Shown here: piece by piece, positions 10,277 through 17,011 of the stretch
How positions within the stretch are numbered: the stretch's first letter is position 1
How the letters are laid out: each line of letters begins with the position of its first letter
Assembly (NCBI GenBank): GCA_016717105.1
Contig: JADKGF010000056.1
Span: forward strand, 1 to 17,011
Length of the DNA: 17,011 bases
Origin: Saprospiraceae bacterium
GTDB taxonomy: Bacteria > Bacteroidota > Bacteroidia > Chitinophagales > Saprospiraceae
Direction: 5' to 3'
Made by a program: the position numbers and the translations under genes
Notes under the pieces: generated by a model
What the model saw: the letters and a program-made list of their open reading frames with translations, nothing else
What the model was told of the DNA's origin: nothing
The model's database searches: none

Positions 10277-13200
10277 TTATTTTAGAATCAATTTTAATGC
10301 GTGGGATTCATTTCTAGAACATACTTTAATAATATACATTCCTGTAAGGTTTCAAGTTGGTTAGATGAAATTTCTACTTGGTTTGTACCCAATGTAGGTG
10401 TTAATATTTTAGAAAACACCAAATTTCCTGTTAAGCTATAAATTTCAATTTCGACTGGTGATATATCAGAAGTGTAAAATTCTAAAAATGATACATTGTC
10501 AAATGGATTCGGTTTTGCATTAACAAATTCAATAATATTAGAAACTATCTTTTCTCTCAATTCTACTTTTTTAGTTTGCAAATCAACACTATAAAATTCA
10601 TTTTTAAAATTATTATTCATGCTTATATTATTGGATAAAATATTAGCTGAATTAATCAGTAATGAAAAAATAGGCTTTGTTATATCAAATTTTACAGAAG
10701 TCGGAGATGAAAATGATATAAATATTTTATCATTATTTACATAAATATCATCTGAACTAAGTGAAATTTGACTATTTATTATATCTAAAAACTTTAAATC
10801 ATTTATTTCTAACGATATTTGAAAACCATTAAGTTCATTTGAACCATTCGAATAGATATTTATATATGATTCCTGCTGACCAATTTTTTTCAAAAGTATA
10901 TTCAAATAGTTCAACTTTTCTACTCGACTAGTTCCAATGTCTTTAACATTATTATCATCATTTATATCCCCGACTTTTATACCAGTAAAATTTAAGTTAA
11001 TAATGTCATTCTGTCCATTTGAAACCTGATATTTTTCGTTCACTTCTATTTTACTATTCAAATTAAATAAAGGTATTTCAGTGCAAAATCTCCAGCTACC
11101 ATTATTATTAAATTTTTCTGTGATTCCTAATATCAGTCTTCTTAATTCAACAAGATCTGAAGCAGAAACTTTAGCATCATTATTTATGTCTGCTGCTATA
11201 TATTTTCTTGAATCGTCAAAAATATCTAAACCTAATATGTGTCTTTGTATCAAAATCAAATCTAAAGTAGAAATACCATTTAAATAATCGTCATTCTTAA
11301 TTACAGAAATTTCACAACCGTCAACAATCTCAAAATTTTCAAATTTGAACTTTCCATTAGCATCAGTTTTTTGGTGCTCAATTTCAATATTTTGTTGTTT
11401 GTAAACCGTTATATCTGAAAATGGTTTACCATCATCAAAATTATTGATTCCACCACTCAATATCCTAGATTCTTTTCGACGCAAGAAGTGAAGATTGACA
11501 TATTTTCAATATCCATACACTGACAGTGGAGTTATTTCCAATGGGACAATAAGCCAAAAACTCAAACTGAAAAGTTGATTTCTCTTTAGAAACAAATGCA
11601 GGTAGATTATCAAAATTGAATTTCCGTTCGTTCCAATCTCTTAATGAGTTAATATCAGTAATTCTCAAGATTTCAATATTATTCTTGAGCACCCTTAATC
11701 CAAATTTTGTTGGATAATTGTTTAAACCTTTATCACCATTTACCCAATCATAATTCAAAGGAGATTTTTCAAAAAACCTAATTTCATGAATTTGTATATG
11801 TTTGTCAATATTCGGAATAACTTCCATCGTAAAAATAACCGATCTCTCATCACCTGGATTATAAACACAGTTTAACTTACTTTCAACACACATTCCATTA
11901 GAGTTATCTAACCCAGGTGTACAAGAATGTTTGTTTTGTAATGGATTTCTCTATAGATGTTACTTGAATTTATTATTCCACATTCAATGGAACTAGCTTT
12001 GATGGAAGAAATTCAGAATAATCCATATTAGATGATCCAACAACAGCAGCACAATTATTGAAATCATACAATATATCTGCATTTATAATATTTATTGTAA
12101 TAACTAACGTGCTATCACAACCGTAGATATTTGATAGATTTTGAACATATTGTCCTTTTGTATCATAGGTTTCTTGTCCAATTTGAATAGACTCTCCCAA
12201 AACCAGTGTTTCTGATATATAAGTTGTGTCCGCAACGCCCGTTGCAAATCCCAATAAATTATTTTGGAAATCACACTCTTGAATATTTGTGCTTGGAAAA
12301 TCATCATTCAAACTAAATGGTGTTACTAAACTTCCATTATCATTTACAACAACAAAGTAATTATGTGCTTCCAGAAGTGACGGTAAATTTAATTGTCTCA
12401 CATTTATTTGTCAGTACATCGATACCTAAATTAGATTGAAAGATTATTTAAGAATTATTTATGGTTGGATTGTTATTATAATAACAAATGGCGTTAATTT
12501 AGATAATGTCACGCTATCCAAATTACAAATTTTAATTGTCAATTCATAGGATTTTCCACCTTTACATTGAACAGAAATATCAGAAATTTTTGCATCCGGA
12601 ACTGTATGCACAATTACACCATTTTTACATGTATCTGCACATGTTACCGAACAAATTTCATTTGCGGTCAAATTTAACTGTCTTACAGAAATTGATTTAT
12701 CTGTAAGTGGAAAATCTATATTATAGTCTAAAGTATTTACCTCACCTTCAAATGGAGAAATACTATTTTTTGAATTTGCATTTATTGGTTTTAAGAAGTT
12801 ACATGACTCATTCAATCCATTTCCTTCCAAATCAGTTTTGGCAATTAAAATATCATCTCCCGTTCCACCAAAACTATTGGTTTTCCTACTATAAAAATAT
12901 TATTTTCAGTTACCAAAATATCATTACACTCTATCGTTGGACTGCCTACCATACATCTTGTTCCAAACCAAATTACCTTCGAATCAAATTTCAAGATTAC
13001 AAAGTCATTGTTACCACTTGAAGTAGCATTAACTAATAAATAATACGCACTATTCATTACAATAACTTTTGTAGAATACTCAGAATTTACATTTAATATA
13101 TTAACTTCCTTATGCCATACTATTTCACCATCTAAATTTGTTTTCATGAGCAAAACATCTACGTCTGATGTAGAAGTGCCGTCCAAATCTCCTTGTCCGC

Positions 13201-14008
13201 CTAGTATTAAATTACCATTATCTTCAGCTATAGTTTGAAAATAAAGTCTTGCTTCATCCGAAATAATATCTTTTGTATATAATTTGATTCAAATTTCATT
13301 TCCATCTAAATCTAATTTAGTCAAACTTCCTCTGAACTTATCTTGACCTCCACCAGCAGAATTAAAACGCCCTGCGCCATATATAAATCCATTATTCGCA
13401 ATAAGAGAAGAGGTATACGTTTCACAACTTCCTAAATTTACATTCTTTTGCTAACTCAACATTACCTGTAATTTTATTAACTTTCAATAAGAGTGCATCA
13501 CATCCTAACCCAGGAGAAAAGTTTTCTTGTGTTTGACCTAAAACATAATATGTATCAGTCGTTGTTTCATTTAGTACACTCGTGAAATACGAAGTTGAAA
13601 ATTCTAGATTATTACGAATCTTCAACCAAATGATATTTTTGATTGAATATTAAATTTCAAAATAAAATTTTGAATAACTCCATTTGACAATTCCGAGTTG
13701 CCAACAACTACCAAATTTTCACCGTCTAGTGTCATATTTGTTGCCCTTTCTGTTAAATTCTGGAAAATATCTAATTCGTAAGTCCAATTAATTTTACCAT
13801 TTTCTGAAAGAAACATTAATACAAATTTAGAATTTGTTGTCCCACTTACCAAAAATCCATCTTGATAACCTATAAACTGATTTGCTTCATCAATACCTGT
13901 GGCCCCAATTGTGGATACAAATGTTTTTTTACATTCATCATTTTGGCTTTTAACACCTTCACTTACCAGATTTAACAAAATAATTAAGTAAATAACTAAT
14001 TTTTTCAT
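10277..14008 (-). CDS. Large secreted T9SS surface protein with dockerin-like segment (frameshifted)
   Basis: About 1243 residues. A signal peptide (MKKLVIYLIILLNLVSEGVK) leads into a region of repeated strands (IDEANQFIGYQDGFLVSGTT, YVLGQTQENF, GNLILGGQGDLDG, NNIFIVGK) like beta-propeller repeats of Bacteroidota surface proteins. A Cys-rich part follows (EICSVTCADTCKNG), then a GCDSTLVITI motif near residue 629. Next come a carboxypeptidase-regulatory-like fold (GGINNFDDGKPFSDITVYKQ, TDANGKFKFENF) and a dockerin-like segment at about residues 904-961, with LNGISTLDLILIQRHILG and the EF-hand-like loop DINNDAKVSASD. The final 85 residues (KPNPFDNVSFLEFY to the closing HALKLILK) form the T9SS sorting domain, predicting export and anchoring at the cell surface. 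Its ligand or role is unknown. ATG at 14006-14008, TAA at 10277-10279. Frame breaks lie near 13630, 13430, 13290, 13190, 12980, 12870, 12420, 11970, 11910, 11480 and 10330; the total stays a multiple of three. Confidence 0.88.
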
Positions 14009-14059
14009 TGAAAATAATTTTAAATTTTATACTTTTTAAAAAATAATTTAGATTTGGAA

Positions 14060-14067
14060 CAAAGATA
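14060..14067 (-). promoter_or_regulatory. Putative -7 box for the T9SS surface-protein gene
   Basis: On the minus strand this is TATCTTTG, matching TAnnTTTG, 51 bases before the ATG. A TTAG about 18 bases upstream could stand in for the -33 TTTG box but is imperfect. It lies in the 202-base AT-rich divergent spacer shared with asnB. Confidence 0.5.
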
Positions 14068-14123
14068 AAAAAAATAAATGTATAACTAACATCCATTAAA
14101 CATTTTATTTCATAAAAAACGTT

Positions 14124-14154
14124 ATAATAATATTATTATCATTTTAAGTACTTA
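14124..14154. repeat. Two AT palindromes in the divergent spacer upstream of asnB
   Basis: A perfect 16-base palindrome, ATAATAATATTATTAT at 14124-14139, and a perfect 10-base palindrome, TAAGTACTTA at 14145-14154, lie between the surface-protein promoter and asnB. They might be operator sites but could be chance in DNA this AT-rich. I see no TAnnTTTG box for asnB in this spacer. Confidence 0.25.
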
Positions 14155-14210
14155 TTCTTAATTAAAAATTGATTTGTTTTGTGGTTTGATTTATTATAAA
14201 AAAGTAATGA

Positions 14211-16023
14211 ATGTGTGGAATTAATGGATTTGTAGATAAGTCTATTTCTATCGAATTTGGAGTAGAGTGCCTGAAATCAATGGCACAAACAACATCGCAT
14301 AGAGGACCTGATGACATGTCCCTTTTTCATAAGCATGATTGTTATCTGGCACATAACAGATTAAGCATCATTGACTTAAGTAATGCTGGAAATCAACCTA
14401 TGCATTTAGGCAATTTGTCAATAGTTTTAATGGGGAAATTTATAATTACAAAGAAATAAAAACCGAATTACTACGCAAAGGATACAATTTCGTTTCAAAT
14501 TTGGACACAGAAGTCATACTAGTTTCATACAAAGAATGGGCGATGAATGTGTTAAAATGTTTGTAGGTATGTGGGCATTTGCAATATATAACGCAGCTAC
14601 TCAAAACCTATTTTGCTCTCGTGATCGATTCGGAATAAAACCATTTTATTATATAAAGGAAGGTAGTAGCTTTTATTTTCATCAGAAGTTAAGGCTTTAA
14701 AAAACAAGACTTTCAAGTCTGAAATAAATGAAACTCAAATTAGGAAAGCAATCCAGTTAGGATGGATTGCACATGAAGAAGATACTTTATATTTGAATAT
14801 TAGGCAATTAGAGCCCGCCACAAATATTAATTTTTGCAATTCAATAATTGAGAAAAGTGTTTATTGGCACATCTCAGACACAAAGATATTGCATAACTCA
14901 CAAACAGACATTGTAGAAGAATTTAAAGATAAAATTGTAAATTCGCTTAATTTACATATTAGGAGCGACGTTCCTCTTGGTGCCACTTTAGTGGAGGAAT
15001 AGATAGTTCATCGATAGTATCATGTATAGTAAACCAAAATATATTACCTAAAATTGAAACATTTACAATTTATTATGACGAAGCTGGTGATATCGATGAA
15101 AGGCCATTTGCAAAATCAGTTATAGAAAATATAAAGACAAAATAATCCCACATTTTCTTAAACCCTGGAAAATGAAGTAGCAACCCAATTCGATAAAATA
15201 ACATTTCAAAATGACTTCCCACTTTTAGGCTCATCGCCAATCAGTCAATATTTCATCATGAAAGAAATTTCTAAATATGGGATAAAAAGTCATTCTAAGT
15301 GGTCAAGGAGCTGATGATTATTTGGGTGGGTATATGCATACATATTACAGACTATACGCACAATTAATCAGTGACCTAAAATTAAGAAAGCTATATTCAG
15401 AATTTAATTACCATAAAAAATACCAAAATTTGACTACCAATTCAATTTTCCAAATTGGAATGAAGTCATTTGCTAGTCTTTTATTTAGCGAAACAAATTT
15501 ACTGGAAAAAGAATTTAAATACGGGTTAAAAAATGTTTTTGACGAAGATAGTATCAAAATTAACTCTACTTTGAATTCATTAAACAAATTTGATCAATTT
15601 CATGAAGGCATGTTGAAATTTAGTAGCTTACCTAATTTGTTACATTATGAAGACAGAAATTCTATGGCGTTTTCGATAGAGAGCAGGGTGCCATTATTAG
15701 ATCATAGACTTGTTGAATTTGCATTTTCTTTACCTATGGAGTATAAAATACAAAATGGATATACAAAATGGATATTAAGGCAGGCAATGCAAGATTTTTT
15801 ACCGGAAAAAGTTTATAGTAGAAAAGATAAAATTGGCTTTGTCACTCCAGGAGAAGTTAAATGGTTAAGAAATGATTTGTGGCATTTATTAAATACAGAC
15901 TTCAGCTTAATACCTGGTATAAAAAAACAAAAGGCTAATCAACTTAAAGAACAATTTTTAAAAGGTGACAATAGCAATGGAAAAATTATTTGGAGATTAG
16001 CAAATATGCAAAAAATGGCTTAA
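14211..16023 (+). CDS. asnB: Asparagine synthase (glutamine-hydrolysing) (frameshifted)
   Basis: Converts aspartate, glutamine and ATP to asparagine, or in glycan clusters amidates a sugar acid or related substrate. The class II glutaminase domain starts MCGINGF, so Cys2 becomes the catalytic N-terminal residue, and includes SHRGPDD, AHNRLSIIDLSNAGNQPM, NGEIYNYKE across a break, and CSRDRFGIKPFYY. The synthetase domain has the PP-loop TLSGGIDSSSIVS at about 14985-15020 (restored by one A), LSGQGADDYLGGY near 15290-15330, HYEDRNSMAFSIESRVPLLD and SRKDKIGFVTPGEVKWL. The length, about 604-607 residues, is normal. Breaks at about 14430, 14535, 14660, 14990, 15143 and 15290 each sit at a homopolymer. 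The stop may be TAA at 16021 or, if one A is extra near 16010, TAA at 16031 giving a QKWLKNL end. Its location before a methyltransferase and glycosyltransferase favours a role in surface polysaccharide synthesis. The AATG start is clear; the upstream region lacks a purine-rich RBS, as is usual in Bacteroidota. Confidence 0.93.
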
Positions 16024-16043
16024 AAATTTATAAATAAATTAGA

Positions 16044-16815
16044 ATGGATAATGCAAAAATTTTTGAGGCTTTTGATTTGGGGAAGTTTTACAGATGCAGA
16101 AATTAATGTTAAAAACATATTAAAAACAATTCCTGAAGATGTACAATCAATAATCGATGTAGGATGTGGAAATGGGCTCATTACGAATGTATTATCTGAA
16201 AAATACACTGTCTTAGGTGTTGACAGGAGTCAAAAAGCATTAGCATTCGTTAATTCAGATAAATTATTAGCAAGCTGTGACAAAATACCAGTGGCAAATA
16301 AATCGTTCGATTTGGTTTTGTGTTCTGGGAGTTCTTGAACATTTACCAGATGATGTTTTCTACCTACCATAAACGAATTAGACTGAATTGCAAATAAGTA
16401 TATACTTATTTCAGTACCAAATCAAGAATCAATAAATAAAGGAATGATAGGTGCCCTAAATGCCAATTTGTGTACCACAGAAATTTGCATATGCGGTCTT
16501 TTAACCATGAAGTATTTGCAAAATTATACCCAACATATGAGTTAATTGAACATAAGGCTTTTGGTTTAAAGGTTAGGCAATATAATTCCTTTTTGTCACG
16601 AATTAAACATAATATAACACCATCAACTTCATGGATTCCATGGTTTTGGACAAAAAACTCTTCTAGAAAATCTTTTTGTCCTAATTGTGAGATTGAATTT
16701 GAAAATAAATATAAGTTTAATTTTCTTTTCTTTGTCTCTTGACATTATTAATATTTTAATGTCTTCAAAAAAAGAATTTTGGCTGATGGTTCTACTAAAA
16801 AGAAAAGAAATATGA
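16044..16815 (+). CDS. Class I SAM-dependent methyltransferase with Cys pairs (frameshifted)
   Basis: About 257 residues. It starts MDNAKIFEAFDLGKF and, after a frame change near 16085, continues DAEINVKNILK. Motif I of the Rossmann fold is SIIDVGCGNGLITNVL, followed by VLGVDRSQKAL (acidic loop) and FDLVLCSGVLEHLPDDV (motif IV/post-IV, across a break near 16325). Then come YILISVPNQESINKG, a CPKC...H...H stretch near 16450-16490 and a second CPNC pair at about 16679-16690, which look like a small zinc-binding insert known in some of these enzymes. The end FWLMVLLKRKEI is typical of the family. The TGA at 16813-16815 overlaps the ATG of the next gene by four bases (ATGA), so the two are translationally linked. 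The substrate is unknown but the context suggests a glycan or lipid-linked sugar. It starts 20 bases after asnB. Confidence 0.83.
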
Positions 16816-17011
16816 GTATTAAAAAATCAATTTTAATAATTTCATACTCAAATTTAAAAAATGATCCAAGAGTCTTTAGGCAGATCATAAACTTAAATAA
16901 AGTTGGTTATCAAATTACTGCTATTGGCTTTTCTAATCCACAAGTTCAAGGTGTAAATTTTATTTGCTGATAAAAAAGAATCATTATTAAAAAATACTAT
17001 TTGGCGTATAT
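16812..17011 (+). CDS. Glycosyltransferase, N-terminal part (cut by window end)
   Basis: Only the first 65 or so residues are present: MSIKKSILIISYSNLKNDPR, then VFRQIINLNKVGYQITAIGF. The pattern 'ILI-S-S-DPRV-R-I--L---GY-VT-IGF' is the start of many GT4-type (group 1) glycosyltransferases of capsule and O-antigen clusters. A break near 16968 turns the expected ADKKESLLKNT continuation into a stop. It would transfer a sugar from a nucleotide sugar to a lipid-linked acceptor at the inner membrane. The ATG overlaps the methyltransferase stop. Confidence 0.7.

Noticed and set aside
12707..13021. 104-codon plus-strand open frame
   Set aside because: It is antisense to the well-supported surface-protein gene and has the Y/F/L-rich composition of an AT-rich shadow frame.
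1..17011. CRISPR array, defence island or phage genes
   Set aside because: No regularly spaced direct repeats with unique spacers, no Cas, restriction, toxin-antitoxin, integrase or structural phage signatures were seen in either strand.

Overview
The window looks like a low-GC member of the Bacteroidota. Several traits point this way: C-terminal type IX secretion (T9SS) sorting domains, a one-piece sensor kinase with an N-terminal two-component-regulator propeller, a LytTR response regulator, a DUF1800/DUF1501 pair, and TAnnTTTG-type -7 boxes. The surface protein combines a carboxypeptidase-regulatory-like module, a dockerin-like 'NGISTLDLILIQRHILG' segment and a 'GCDS' motif. From memory this architecture is common in Saprospiria-like lineages; that placement is an inference.

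Almost every gene is split over two or three frames. The breaks that can be placed precisely, especially in asnB, sit in short A, T or G runs where one base more or less restores the family sequence. The total gene lengths stay normal. I therefore read this as a poorly polished (probably long-read or metagenomic) consensus rather than a row of pseudogenes, and I give each gene as one full-length feature. recG is the worst case and also carries substitutions.

Layout. (1) 71-519 (-): GNAT acetyltransferase. (2) 641-2751 (+): ATP-dependent DNA helicase RecG. (3) 5912-2781 (-): a DUF1800 gene followed 40 bases later by a DUF1501 gene that ends in a T9SS sorting domain, with a promoter-like box about 90 bases upstream. 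It converges on recG. (4) 5913-6360: gene-free stretch with a terminator, small hairpins and a degenerate 21-base repeat. (5) 10073-6361 (-): a 984-residue propeller/Y_Y_Y/histidine kinase and, 8 bases later, its LytTR response regulator. (6) 14008-10277 (-): a 1243-residue secreted surface protein ending in a T9SS domain, closed by a 17-bp perfect hairpin. (7) 14211-17011 (+): asparagine synthase B, a SAM methyltransferase with Cys pairs, and the start of a glycosyltransferase. This is the upstream end of what looks like a surface-polysaccharide cluster continuing past the window.

The middle of the window is thus about cell-surface and exported proteins and their sensing, and the right end about surface glycan synthesis. 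I see no CRISPR array, tRNA, rRNA, intact insertion sequence or phage gene. I did not find a convincing new multi-gene system. The least explained piece is the exported DUF1800-DUF1501 pair.
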